DNA of 64,000 bases from Mageeibacillus sp. UBA1212 (GTDB lineage: Bacteria > Bacillota > Clostridia > UBA1212), in contig DBXM01000051.1 of the NCBI GenBank assembly GCA_002309655.1, positions 1 to 64,000 of the forward strand, in the 5' to 3' direction. Shown piece after piece: positions 43,171 to 53,386 of the stretch (the stretch's first letter is position 1; each line of letters opens with the position of its first letter). The notes under the pieces are model-generated. The model worked only from the letters and a program-made list of their open reading frames with translations. It did not search any database and was not told where the DNA came from. The position numbers and the translations under genes were made by a program.

Positions 43171-44700
43171 TCAGGCTCGATCCGCAAAACCCAGAAGCGC
43201 CTTCAGCCTCTCCTCAAACGTTCCCGGATTCTCGTCGTAAGTGTAGTAATTCTCAGCCGCTCCGCGCAGCACCTCTCTAAGGTCCGCGTTGTCCTGCCGC
43301 CTTATAAGATAAGCCTCAACGTCCTGAATGCCGTCGCGAGTGTTGATGAACCGCGCGGATAGATTGTACTTTCTCCTTTCCGGATCCGGGTAAACGATGT
43401 GGCCGTCGCCTTTAAACCTCGCGTCGTCGAAAAGGCCGTAGAGCTGCGAGCCGTAGTAGTTGAACCCCCAGTGCAGGAAGCCCTTCGCGCCTGTAAGAGC
43501 GCAGACCCACTCCATGAGCCTCGAGCGGATGAACGGCATGTCGACGAACTTGTTGATCCACCAGCCCTCCTCCGGGAAGCAGCAGGAATAAGTCCAGACC
43601 TCCCTGCCGCCGGCGATCACCTTTTCGAAAAACTCCGGGTCCTCCTCGTACACGTTGATCCTCGGAACCATAACGTCGCAAACGTCGCAAAGCCCGTGCG
43701 CACTCTCGATCATGTCAAGCGGCTCCCCCGCGGGAAGCTCAGGCGCCACTTCGGCGATTATAGCCCTCGCCCATCTCCACGCCTCGGTAGTGTGGGGTTC
43801 GTCCTCGATGTGGGTACGGAAAAGCCTGAGCGTGCCGTTCCCTTTAATGTGTTCGTAAATCGCGCCGTAGTACTGTCTCAGATACTCCGCGGCCTCTTCC
43901 GTCATCGTGTTCATCGTAACGTGTTCGGAATTTTCGCCAAGCGTGCCTATGGTCTTTCCCTCGACGGACTGGATCATCGCGGAGATCGTAAACGTCTTCG
44001 CGGCGCCCTCCTTAATGAACAGGTCCACGTAGCGGTCCCAGAGCGAAAAGTCGAACGTCCACTTTCCGTCGCCTGTCTTGCGGCTTCCCGCGCCTGCGAG
44101 CAGCGGGAACGAGTTGATCACGACAGCGTTGCAGCGGAGCTCCCTGAAGACGCGCGCAATCATCCTCGTGTACTCCCACCACTCGTCCGAAAACGTTTTC
44201 GCGCAGCTGACGTTTTTGTCGTTGAAGTCGAAAAAGTACTCGTGGTTGAAGCGTCCCCTGTTGCTGTCGGGAATTACGGTCTCCGAGACGTTTACCGTAA
44301 AACATGCCGCGAATTCGCCGCGCGAGGTTATGACAGTTACCTTCGATTCAAAGGTCTTCCCCGCGAAGCAGGAAGGCACGAAAAAGTCGACCCAGAAGCT
44401 CTGCGCGGCGTGCGCCTTCACTTCCAGCGGCAGCGCCTCTTCGACAGGGGCGAGCTCGTCCGGGTAGTCGACGCGGTCGTTGTACATTCTGTATCTCTGC
44501 GCGAAAAGTCTCACGGCCACGTTTTCCGGCGCCTCCGCCTTTACGTCCGTAACCGTAAAATCCGCAAGCTCCCTTAAAACGACCTGCGCCGAGACGTAAG
44601 CGTTCGCGGCTGTGCAGAGCGTTTTCGAGTTCTTGGAATCACGCTCCGGCCTCGCGCTTTTGAATACCTGTTTTGTTGAATACTCTGTCCAGATAAACAT
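43171..44700 (-). CDS. DUF4091 protein, GH123-like
   Basis: A 509-residue protein without signal peptide. An N-terminal beta domain is followed by a TIM-barrel-like region with HIEDEPHTTEAWRWAR and WGFNYYG near the C-terminal end, as in DUF4091 proteins, which are related to glycoside hydrolase family 123. It probably acts on a small imported carbohydrate, since no export signal is present. It lies between a Gfo/Idh oxidoreductase (51 bases upstream) and glpK (27 bases downstream). Confidence 0.8.
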   Translation of the reverse strand: MFIWTEYSTKQVFKSARPERDSKNSKTLCTAANAYVSAQVVLRELADFTVTDVKAEAPENVAVRLFAQRYRMYNDRVDYPDELAPVEEALPLEVKAHAAQSFWVDFFVPSCFAGKTFESKVTVITSRGEFAACFTVNVSETVIPDSNRGRFNHEYFFDFNDKNVSCAKTFSDEWWEYTRMIARVFRELRCNAVVINSFPLLAGAGSRKTGDGKWTFDFSLWDRYVDLFIKEGAAKTFTISAMIQSVEGKTIGTLGENSEHVTMNTMTEEAAEYLRQYYGAIYEHIKGNGTLRLFRTHIEDEPHTTEAWRWARAIIAEVAPELPAGEPLDMIESAHGLCDVCDVMVPRINVYEEDPEFFEKVIAGGREVWTYSCCFPEEGWWINKFVDMPFIRSRLMEWVCALTGAKGFLHWGFNYYGSQLYGLFDDARFKGDGHIVYPDPERRKYNLSARFINTRDGIQDVEAYLIRRQDNADLREVLRGAAENYYTYDENPGTFEERLKALLGFADRA

Positions 44701-44751
44701 CGGGTTTTCTCCTTTTTATAGATAAAAATCACTTGTCTTTACAAATAAGGT

Positions 44752-45969
44752 TCACTCATCGTACTTGCCGTACATCGTGGACGGCGGCAGCGTCGCGCCC
44801 TCTCCGTTCTCGTCCGGGAACGGCGTCAGGTCGTCGTGCTCGTAGAGCTTCCTGTCCTCTTCCTTCGAAAAGTCCGGCACCCTGAAGTTCTCGCCGTGCT
44901 TGAGGCAGCTCCGCCACGCCAGGATCGCGGTCGCCGACATCGCCACGCCCTTATACACGTCAAAGAAAGGCGTTTTGCCGTCGCGGAAGTAGTCGATCAT
45001 ATTCTGAACGATCCAGTAGTCGCCTCCGCCGTGGCCTGCGCTGAGCGCTTTTTCCGCCTTTTCGCCCCAATAGGAAATGTCAGGCGTCAGGTACTGCACG
45101 CATTCCTGAACGTCCTCCGGCTTCGTGTAATGCTCGTAGAAAAGCCTGACCTTGCCGTCGGTGTAGCCTCCCTGCTCGACAGACCCCAGATCGCCGACGA
45201 TCCTGTAGCGGCTGTAGTCGGAAGCCATCGCGGTGCAGCCCGTGAAAACTGCCGTCATTCCGTTGTCCATCTCGCAGAACATCTGCGCGGTCCCGTCGTC
45301 GTTCGGCCTGTAGTCCCTGTACTGCTCAAGCCTCTTCGAGTGGACCGCGCGCGCGGAGACGTACTTCGGCATGGAGTTTGTCATATACATAAGCGGTCCC
45401 ATCGCGTGCGTAATGTAATAAGTGCGCGGCATCCACGCTCTCCAGTGCATCGGGAACGGCGTCAGGTACTTCATGTCCTCGAACGTTCCCGAGTGGTTGT
45501 ACTCGCCCTGCGCATAGAGGAACGTCCCGAGCGTGCCGCCGTCGATAATCCGCTTCATCTCGAGGTTCGGCGTCATGAACGGATAATTCTCCGCGATCAT
45601 GTACTTTCTGCCTGTCCGCTCAACGCACCTGACGAGCTCAACGCAGAGCTTGAGCGTAGCCGCCGAGGTGCACTCACTGACTACGTCCATTCCGTTCTCC
45701 ATCGCTTTGATTGCGAATTCCGCGTGCTGGTGGAAGAAATTGCACAGAAAAACGGCGTTCATTCCGGCGCTCTTCCCGTACTCCAGGAACGAGTCGAAGT
45801 CTTTGAAAAGCTCCGCCCCTTCGAGCCCCTTCACGCCGTCGAGTTTGTCGGCCTGCCTGTCGCAAACCGCCACGATTTTAATGACGTCCGGATCTTCCGC
45901 GGCGATAAGATTGATGTAGCTGTTGCCGCGCCACGCTCCGAAAATACCGAGTTTTATAGTTTCAGCCAT
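44752..45969 (-). CDS. Gfo/Idh/MocA family oxidoreductase
   Basis: A 405-residue NAD-dependent oxidoreductase. The start is ATG 45969, preceded by GGGAGGAG at four bases; an in-frame upstream start (46032) lacks such a site. The Rossmann opening reads KLGIFGAWRGNSY in place of the canonical GxGxxG, followed by VAVCDR, and the catalytic-lysine region includes VSECTSAATL, where the family's EKP is replaced by ECT. Loss of that Lys is notable. It probably oxidises or modifies a sugar handled by the adjacent DUF4091 protein. Confidence 0.87.
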   Translation of the reverse strand: MAETIKLGIFGAWRGNSYINLIAAEDPDVIKIVAVCDRQADKLDGVKGLEGAELFKDFDSFLEYGKSAGMNAVFLCNFFHQHAEFAIKAMENGMDVVSECTSAATLKLCVELVRCVERTGRKYMIAENYPFMTPNLEMKRIIDGGTLGTFLYAQGEYNHSGTFEDMKYLTPFPMHWRAWMPRTYYITHAMGPLMYMTNSMPKYVSARAVHSKRLEQYRDYRPNDDGTAQMFCEMDNGMTAVFTGCTAMASDYSRYRIVGDLGSVEQGGYTDGKVRLFYEHYTKPEDVQECVQYLTPDISYWGEKAEKALSAGHGGGDYWIVQNMIDYFRDGKTPFFDVYKGVAMSATAILAWRSCLKHGENFRVPDFSKEEDRKLYEHDDLTPFPDENGEGATLPPSTMYGKYDE

Positions 45970-46070
45970 AATTCTCCTCCCGCAAAACAGCCGGTTTCCG
46001 CCCTTTATTGAACGTCCGGTCGTGCCCCGCAAAAAACATGAATGTGTGTTTTATCCGTTTTAGCTCCTGC

Positions 46071-46619
46071 TTATCTGTTTACCATCTTCTTGGAATCCAA
46101 GTAATCATTAAAATATTTTTCTAATAAATCAATAAAAGCAGAGCTTCGATAATCAGCCATTTTGCACAAATGAGTTCCAAATGCATCATATTTATCTATC
46201 ATTGCAAGCCATCTCAATTCTTTGCCTCTTTCAGGGTCATCATCCATTGTGAAAAGAATGAACGACCCATCACCATACTTAAGCTGTACGCCTTGTCCAT
46301 AAGGTCGATCCGTATATCCGTAAGGGTATGTATAAGGATAAAAGAAATCAACTTCTGAAAGCTCGTTTAAGAATTCACTCCTCAAACTATCGTCAAGAGT
46401 GTACACAATTTCCAGACAATCCATATCTAAATTGACTTCTATACCCGGGGTTTCTCCTTTTTGGCTCTTTATCGGTAATTGCTCATAATAACGAACAAAA
46501 CTCACCTCCACGATATCGTTCATCAACTCATCAGAATCAAAAAAGTACATCGGAGGGTCGACCGCACAAGAAACCATAAATAAACAAAGTATTACAAGAC
46601 AGAATAAACAACGTTTCAT
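46071..46619 (-). CDS. Small lipoprotein following the Rhs gene
   Basis: A 182-residue lipoprotein with lipobox FMVSC near residue 18 and an acidic, Tyr-rich domain of unknown family. It starts 49 bases after the end of the giant Rhs gene, on the same strand, and is as AT-rich as that gene, so both were probably acquired together. In polymorphic toxin loci the gene immediately downstream encodes immunity; a surface lipoprotein could protect against an incoming toxin domain. This is position-based inference only. Confidence 0.75.
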   Translation of the reverse strand: MKRCLFCLVILCLFMVSCAVDPPMYFFDSDELMNDIVEVSFVRYYEQLPIKSQKGETPGIEVNLDMDCLEIVYTLDDSLRSEFLNELSEVDFFYPYTYPYGYTDRPYGQGVQLKYGDGSFILFTMDDDPERGKELRWLAMIDKYDAFGTHLCKMADYRSSAFIDLLEKYFNDYLDSKKMVNR

Positions 46620-46668
46620 TAATTTGCTCCCTTCATTCCAAAAGTTTTTGAGCTAATCAAAATGCTAA

Positions 46669-49600
46669 TCAGTAGGATTCATCCCACCAAAAAAAAGCAG
46701 GAAAAATAAAATAGCTCAATCCATAATACCACCAAGCTCTGGCAATGACATCTGAAGACTGTCCTCTCTTGGCATTTCCAAGAATATCAGCTAGAGCCTC
46801 CCAAGGCTCTTCGTATAATCTGTATTTCCTGTCAAGTTTGCAAGAAGAAGGAATTGCGACTGTTATTAAATATGTTATAATCCCTGACATCATCAATTGC
46901 CAGTTATGACCACGCTCATGCCTAAGGTCGTTCTCATCATCTCCATCAGCTAACAGAATTATGCCAAAAGATCCTGATCTTTCGCCCTCCCCTATTCGGA
47001 ATACTGGAACTCCTTTGTAAAACGACACTTTTCTTGATTTCAAAACATCGCTGACATCTGAATTAAACGGGTTATATTCAATCTCCTTAAGATCCGTCTT
47101 AATATCTTCATCAAAGCAAGACATAATACACATCCCAGCATATGATAAAACAGATGCAGCAATTTGAACAGCAGACCCTCCAATTGGTGTAAAAGCCAAA
47201 AGAAGTGCAATAACCAAAATAGCATAATGACCATTAATATCTACGCAATTCACCGGATCATTCCTGCAATATGTGTAAAGATTACACCCAAGCGGGCCTT
47301 CCCCGATGTTCAGCTGTGAGTCAGCGTTAATGAATCTTCCTAAATAAGGGTCGTAATACCGGCTCTTAAGGTAATAGAATCCTGTTTCGTTGTCGTAATA
47401 GTATCCCCTGTATCTTACCGGGTTGATGTAACCAATGCTTGTAGTGTCGGTTGTAACGTCTACTCCGCTGCCGTTCTTGATTGAGATTAAAGAGCCCCAT
47501 GTGTCGTAGGTATAGGCTGCAACTACTGCCCCAGCGCTGTTAATTATGTGCGTTATATCGCCCTGTATGTTGCGGATGTATCGGTAATATGATGGTGCGC
47601 CGCTGTTTTGAGAATATGCAAAGCCACAAATTCTGCCCGCAGCATCATAGTCGAAAACCATCTCGTATGAGCCGTCTGCCGCCCATTCGGATTTAAGCGT
47701 ATCACCCACCCAAAAGTAATTGATCCGTTTTGAAACGTTATCGTTTGAAACAAGCGTTTTTCTTGTTCTCAGTCCGTCTGCATCGTAAAGATAGCTTTGC
47801 GCATAAGCGGCTCCGTTTGGTGTTACAGTTGCAAGCTTGTTTCCCCGGCTCCAGGTCATTGCATAGCTTGTTTTCCCCATATAGGTCAACGGATTTCCGA
47901 CAGTATCGTAAGAGTAATATGACCCGCCAATATATGTTGACAAGATGTCCTTGTCCGTCGCGTTATAACCGTAAATCGGGATTGAGAGTAGCGTTGCGGT
48001 CCCTAAAAGCGATGATGTGCCTATGTTGGGACTGTACGAGAATATCATTTTGGCAAGCAGATTGCCGCCGTTATCGTATGTATATCTGATAGTATAGCCG
48101 CTTCCGTTATTAAGTTTTTTATTGTCTTCACGAATTAACTGACCAAGTGCATCATACTCATATTTATTGGTCAAAATCCCGTTATCCGATATCGTTTTTA
48201 TCTTGCCGTTATCGTAGTAAGTATATGTCAGCGCCGGAACTGATGACAGCGAGCAAGTCTCGGAGGATACGAGATATGTCTCATTGGTCAAATGGTACGT
48301 GTGACCGTTGTATACAGTATCCTTCTCCTTAACAACGTATGAATACGACTTGTTCAAAGAAGAAGAGGGGTTGTCATGAGCGAATGATGTAATTCGTCCA
48401 ATGTCATCAAACGTAAGTGTTTTTGTTCCGGTAACGCCTTCTCTGACCGACATTTTGCTTGCGGCATCAGATTCAGTCCGCGAATCATACTCCCTGGTTG
48501 TAAGAGCTGTCGTAAAAAACTCTGTTTCTATATTCCCGCTTTGCCCAACGTCATATTGATAAAAAACCTTGTTTCCGTCACTTGATAAAACGCATTTCAG
48601 TCTGCCGGTCGGATCATAGCTGTACTGTTTTGTGTTTACGCGAGCAGAATCGGAACGGTCAACAGACTTAACCACATTTCCGTTATTGTCGTAATACCAT
48701 ACAAAGGTTGCATTGCTGATGTTAGCGTTTGAATCGAAAGCGACATACGTCAGGCGTCCCAAAGAATCATATCCAAAGTACTTTGTCTGACCGTTTCCAT
48801 AATGAATTTCAGATAACTGTCCGAATGTTCCGCCATAGGAATAACCGGCTACGGTCCGGATACTGCTGCCATTTGCATCCAGAATCGCGAAAGACGTCAT
48901 ATTGCCTGCATTATTCGTCCCGAAAGAATATGAAAACCCGTTGTGTGAAATACCGGTTGAATACGGATTGTATGCTATCCCGAAAGACGAACCGCCTTCT
49001 GACTCGCCGATCAATCTGCCATATGAGTCATACGTAAAAGATGTCGCACCCCCGCTACCGTCCGTAACAGAAAGCAGATCACCCGTCGCACTTGAATATG
49101 AGTAAGTTATGTCGTTTCCCGACATATCTGTTTCTCTGTGTAAAAACCTTCCGTCAGACGTGTAGTCGTAAACTTTGTGAGAGATACAGTTGATACCTGA
49201 AAGTGTTGCCGATTCGATAATCTTACCGTGCGCGTTGTACGCATATAGGTCGTAAGTATCAACCGATAATGAACTGTTTCCGCCCGGTGCAAATGACTCA
49301 TCTGTGCGAATCACCTGTGTCGGGACAAGAGTACTGTATGAATAAAATGTAGATGTTTCGTTTCCGGCAGCGTCGGTGTGGTAAACTGCCGAGATTCTGT
49401 CCGGAAGAGTATTCTCATAAGCATATTCAGTTTCCGCCCCTGAGAAACCTCTCTCAAACTGAATTCTTCCAAAACTGTCGTAAACGTACTGGCTTCTGTC
49501 TGAATAATCCCCAAAACTGTCTATATACTCTGCCGTTAAACCGCCAAAGCACACATCAGTGTAGTTGTAGTCGTTGACAAGGCTTATCGTAACGTCGCTG

Positions 49601-52600
49601 CTGAACCCTTCGATTTTGATAATTACACTTACAAACTGCCATCCCTCTGTGGCGGCAGAGAACAAAAGTTCCTCATCGTGTGAACTGCTGCTGCTAAAGT
49701 GAATACCGATGCCGAATTTACCGGAACTGACTGCTTTTCCTTTGCCGAACCCGCTCACCACCAGGTATCCTCCGTCGGATACCGAAGATGGCAAAACCCG
49801 GCTCAAGCTTCTTTGTGAACTGATGCTGCCGGGTATAACAACGCCTCTTATCAGGTCATTTTCCGAAACTGTCGGAGAAAAAGAACCGTTTACCGTCCAT
49901 TCAGTTGTTCCGTTATAAAAGGAACTGTCGGGAATCTGATTTGTAGGTCTTGCAAGCGCCCCCTCTGTCAGCGACACGAGGTCGAAATACAGATTACCGC
50001 TTAAGTTTTTAACACCAATAAGGATGCTTACGCTTCCTTCAGTGGCAATCGATGGGATCTCGAATGTATACTGAATCGAACTTAAATTGGAATAAGCCTT
50101 TTGAGAAGATACCATTTTAACATTTGGCTGTCCGTAAAAAGTGTACTTTATCCCAAACACTAATTCTCCGGACCCGGTTAGTTCGGATGTATCAACAGCG
50201 GCAGTGAGAGTGTATGTTTTTCCGGTATCAGCCGACGGAACCGGATACGACGCGTACACCTCTGTATTTGGAAAGTTCGCAATATTCTGAGAAAGTTTAA
50301 AACAAGTATCGCCGTATTTAAATCCAACGAAATGACCTGCCGTAGTATTCGATACCAAGTCTCCGCTGCCAAACAATGAGAAGTAACTCCACTCGTCTGA
50401 AAACGAAGTAAAATCCTCCACAAGATTTCCGTCGGTCATTACTGCGGACGTCTGTCCGGACAGCAGATTCATGGCGCCGACGGTGCCTCCCTCATACTCG
50501 CTTCCGGACACGTTTCCTAAACTGTCAAAAACAGATGTAGTCCTGCCGTTTCGATCGAAATAAATATACTCAGTATATGATGTTGAGAAATTATATGCGT
50601 TATAGCATGTCGTTGGATTCCCAAGCGAAAAAAGAGCCATATCGCACGGTTCATAGACAGAGGATTCCACAAACACATATTTGGTAACAATTGTTGTTGC
50701 ACACACACCCGTGGCATTCGGCGAGCTTCGTGTGAGGAAAACATATTCTCTGTCATTATTCTCGGAAGATGATTTCCTGTATCCAAAACGATTCAGAGCC
50801 CCGTTAGAATTATATGAAATATTAGTATGCTCACCGGTTGGAAGGCTGATTTTGTTTAAATACTCACCCGAATAGAAGAACGAAACTGCGCGATCCGGGC
50901 AGTCATCGTTCTTAATGCTATTCAGCCGCGATTGCGCATATACAAAAGAAATCTGCACTCCGTTGCCGTCAACAACGCCCGTAATTTTAGGAGTTGACCC
51001 GGAATAACTGATCAGGAAACTGTCCCCATACTCGTTTTCAAACTCTTCAAGATAACCTGATGCATTAAAACATGCTTTTTTACCGTCATGATAATCAATT
51101 ATTCGAGTTAAATCATTATACTCGTAAATAGGGTATTCTTCACATTTGTATATATGGCCGCTTGAATGAATGTAGCTGTGTTTTGCTCCTGTCCCGTCAG
51201 TAAGAACATAATAAGAGTAGGAGCTGTTATTAATATCAGTAACGGTCTCGGCTTTCATTGTTTGTATAACAGATGGTCTCCAACCGTTGCCGTAATAAAG
51301 ATCTGTCTCAGTGTTTTTAAATGCGGTGCTGTACACCAGATCAATTGAAACAGGCAGTATTTCACCTGTTGTCGATACAACCGGGTGTATAAATACGACA
51401 TCCCCGTTGATGTCTTTAATATATGCTGTGCCTGAGCCGTCAATGGAAATTGAGTGAGTCGACTGATAGCTGTTTAACCCCGAGTTGTCGGAAAAAGTGA
51501 TCTGAACAGCAGTCATCGGCACTAAGTAGTGCCCAGGAAGAGAACCCGAAGGAGCTTCCGTAGTCAGGGCAAGTCCATAGCTGTTACCTCTTACATAATC
51601 CTGAATTATGGATGTAATATCAAGTGAAAAGCTTATAGATGAAGGCAGATATCCGACTGCCTGAAGCCTTGCAGAGTCAGTTAAACCGCCATAGGAACCC
51701 GGAACCGACGGAGTAGTATTTCCAAGATACGCATCATCCGGATCCCAATTGCTGTTGATTTTTTCAGCCCTGACAAATGTATCAAAGGGGATAGCAGGCA
51801 TTATATAGGCGTTGACGGCAAGTGAAGCCGCCCCGATTGTCACCCCGGCAGGCAAGCCGGTTAAAAAATCAGGTTTGAATTTCAGATATGTTTGCACGCC
51901 GTTTCCGATAGCCAAACCGTAACCGCGATTGTTTCCCTCTATGTAAACCGCCTCATAGGCATCATCTTCATCAGGATAAACAATGACTATTGTCGGATCA
52001 ATTCTTACAGGGAATTCCCTGTTCTCCTCATTTATCCACTCCGCATCGGCAATGACAGTGACAAGAAAACCGTCTCCGGTATCGTCCAGAGTCACAGAAA
52101 GACAATCCGAGCATTCATCCTTGGAATCTCTCATATAATCCGCGGTCAGTTTGAAAACTGAGTTTCCGGACTCATTGTAAATCAGAATACAGTTGTCTTT
52201 TAATTCGGCATTGCAGTTATTTACCGAAAGAACAAACGAATATACGTACTGTTCGAAACCACCCTCGCTTATGACAATGTTTTCTTTAATTTCATAAGGC
52301 TTTATCGTGTATTCAAGAGATGCAGAGGGGGAAGTATTAGAACTTGCGAACAAATTATCGTAAACAACTGTTCCGTTCTCGCAGGGGTTTTCGGTCAGCA
52401 GTTCATCATCAGTGTGAGTAACCTGATCATACCGTGCCTCCGAAGGTTCATCTGACGTGTTAAGCGGAGAAAGAGAAAGCGAAACACCGTTGTAATCCAA
52501 ATCTATCAATTCATTGCCGTCTTCTGAAGAAGTAGCAAAAGAAATCGTATACGGGGCGTCGAGTGTTATGAACCGTCCATCCCGCTCGTGAAGCGTAAGG

Positions 52601-53037
52601 TTAATCTTCCTCCAGACTCCTTCTCCGGTCTTGTAATTGACAGGACGGCCGAATACTAAACGGGTATAGTTTCCGTTTTTCAGAGCGTAATCTCTTGTAA
52701 ATCCATTGGTGAAATCGGTTGTCTGATATCTGACGTCGGAGCGCTTGTAGGGATCAACATCCTCGACAGTCGCAGGGTGTCCGAGTTTTTCAAGCAAAAG
52801 CTGCTCATATTCCGAGGACTTGTCGTTTTTTACTATTCCGCCTGTTGCAAACTCATCTCCGGGAGTTGCATAGTATTCCGATGATGTGTGATAAGACTGT
52901 TTTGGAAGATTTGCAGCATGTTCTTCGCCGTATACGTTTGCAAAAACATTCGTCGGGATCAACGTTGCAAATATAGCGAAGACGAGCACAATCGCAACAG
53001 CCTTGAATTCTATGTTGAAATGCCGAATACTATTCAT
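46669..53037 (-). CDS. Giant Rhs/YD-repeat surface protein with C-terminal HExxH domain
   Basis: About 2122 residues. I prefer ATG 53037 (GGAGGA six bases upstream) to the TTG at 53043. There is a signal peptide; a DNRLRE-like wall-binding region with SIIQDYVRGNSYGLAL; YD-repeat blocks such as DVGQSGNIET and SYDPTGRLKC; jelly-roll-like segments near 950-1250; then the Rhs core RGYYYDNETGFYYLKSRYYD and GRFINADSQ. After NCVDINGHY comes a 184-residue tail with a hydrophobic stretch, HERGHNWQ (about 2040-2047) and EEPWEALAD. This resembles HExxH metallopeptidases with a distal Glu and Asp. AT-rich composition points to transfer. Confidence 0.92.
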   Translation of the reverse strand: MNSIRHFNIEFKAVAIVLVFAIFATLIPTNVFANVYGEEHAANLPKQSYHTSSEYYATPGDEFATGGIVKNDKSSEYEQLLLEKLGHPATVEDVDPYKRSDVRYQTTDFTNGFTRDYALKNGNYTRLVFGRPVNYKTGEGVWRKINLTLHERDGRFITLDAPYTISFATSSEDGNELIDLDYNGVSLSLSPLNTSDEPSEARYDQVTHTDDELLTENPCENGTVVYDNLFASSNTSPSASLEYTIKPYEIKENIVISEGGFEQYVYSFVLSVNNCNAELKDNCILIYNESGNSVFKLTADYMRDSKDECSDCLSVTLDDTGDGFLVTVIADAEWINEENREFPVRIDPTIVIVYPDEDDAYEAVYIEGNNRGYGLAIGNGVQTYLKFKPDFLTGLPAGVTIGAASLAVNAYIMPAIPFDTFVRAEKINSNWDPDDAYLGNTTPSVPGSYGGLTDSARLQAVGYLPSSISFSLDITSIIQDYVRGNSYGLALTTEAPSGSLPGHYLVPMTAVQITFSDNSGLNSYQSTHSISIDGSGTAYIKDINGDVVFIHPVVSTTGEILPVSIDLVYSTAFKNTETDLYYGNGWRPSVIQTMKAETVTDINNSSYSYYVLTDGTGAKHSYIHSSGHIYKCEEYPIYEYNDLTRIIDYHDGKKACFNASGYLEEFENEYGDSFLISYSGSTPKITGVVDGNGVQISFVYAQSRLNSIKNDDCPDRAVSFFYSGEYLNKISLPTGEHTNISYNSNGALNRFGYRKSSSENNDREYVFLTRSSPNATGVCATTIVTKYVFVESSVYEPCDMALFSLGNPTTCYNAYNFSTSYTEYIYFDRNGRTTSVFDSLGNVSGSEYEGGTVGAMNLLSGQTSAVMTDGNLVEDFTSFSDEWSYFSLFGSGDLVSNTTAGHFVGFKYGDTCFKLSQNIANFPNTEVYASYPVPSADTGKTYTLTAAVDTSELTGSGELVFGIKYTFYGQPNVKMVSSQKAYSNLSSIQYTFEIPSIATEGSVSILIGVKNLSGNLYFDLVSLTEGALARPTNQIPDSSFYNGTTEWTVNGSFSPTVSENDLIRGVVIPGSISSQRSLSRVLPSSVSDGGYLVVSGFGKGKAVSSGKFGIGIHFSSSSSHDEELLFSAATEGWQFVSVIIKIEGFSSDVTISLVNDYNYTDVCFGGLTAEYIDSFGDYSDRSQYVYDSFGRIQFERGFSGAETEYAYENTLPDRISAVYHTDAAGNETSTFYSYSTLVPTQVIRTDESFAPGGNSSLSVDTYDLYAYNAHGKIIESATLSGINCISHKVYDYTSDGRFLHRETDMSGNDITYSYSSATGDLLSVTDGSGGATSFTYDSYGRLIGESEGGSSFGIAYNPYSTGISHNGFSYSFGTNNAGNMTSFAILDANGSSIRTVAGYSYGGTFGQLSEIHYGNGQTKYFGYDSLGRLTYVAFDSNANISNATFVWYYDNNGNVVKSVDRSDSARVNTKQYSYDPTGRLKCVLSSDGNKVFYQYDVGQSGNIETEFFTTALTTREYDSRTESDAASKMSVREGVTGTKTLTFDDIGRITSFAHDNPSSSLNKSYSYVVKEKDTVYNGHTYHLTNETYLVSSETCSLSSVPALTYTYYDNGKIKTISDNGILTNKYEYDALGQLIREDNKKLNNGSGYTIRYTYDNGGNLLAKMIFSYSPNIGTSSLLGTATLLSIPIYGYNATDKDILSTYIGGSYYSYDTVGNPLTYMGKTSYAMTWSRGNKLATVTPNGAAYAQSYLYDADGLRTRKTLVSNDNVSKRINYFWVGDTLKSEWAADGSYEMVFDYDAAGRICGFAYSQNSGAPSYYRYIRNIQGDITHIINSAGAVVAAYTYDTWGSLISIKNGSGVDVTTDTTSIGYINPVRYRGYYYDNETGFYYLKSRYYDPYLGRFINADSQLNIGEGPLGCNLYTYCRNDPVNCVDINGHYAILVIALLLAFTPIGGSAVQIAASVLSYAGMCIMSCFDEDIKTDLKEIEYNPFNSDVSDVLKSRKVSFYKGVPVFRIGEGERSGSFGIILLADGDDENDLRHERGHNWQLMMSGIITYLITVAIPSSCKLDRKYRLYEEPWEALADILGNAKRGQSSDVIARAWWYYGLSYFIFPAFFWWDESY

Positions 53038-53095
53038 GACCAATCCTCCGAATTAAACCGATGCAGGTAATGCATCTTCTCTCTTTTGTGCTTTG

Positions 53096-53146
53096 ATTAT
53101 ACATCGTTTCTCACATTCAAATCAATTGCTTTTTAAAGAACGATGT
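53096..53146 (-). promoter_or_regulatory. Promoter of the Rhs gene with flanking inverted repeat
   Basis: On the minus strand, TTGATT (53120-53125) and TATAAT (53096-53101), 18-base spacer. An 8-bp perfect inverted repeat, ACATCGTT (53101-53108) and AACGATGT (53139-53146), brackets the -35 box and touches the -10 box, as an operator would. A further small palindrome ACGATTATCGT lies at 53152-53162. The rest of 53147-53386 shows no gene that I can support. Confidence 0.55.
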
Positions 53147-53386
53147 AAAGTACGATTATCGTTTGGCTTGACTACAGTCAGTCATTTTGCATTGTGATTA
53201 GGAAAAACTCAGAGACCCACTGACGTTACGGTTGGAGGCGAAGATAATATAGGCAAAAAAACGTTAAGGCCGGTTTTTCTACTGTCCGTGCTCGCAGAGA
53301 GCATGATAATACTAAGAATGTCTTAAAAGAAATAACCTGAACGCCTTGAAATTTCCGCTAAAATTGCTTAAAACCGAAAAAAGCAT

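Noticed and set aside
53147..53386. Riboswitch in the gap before the glycerol-3-phosphate oxidation operon
   Set aside because: The region is upstream of the promoter at 53387-53415, and I see only a small TGCTC/GAGCA hairpin; no known riboswitch core.
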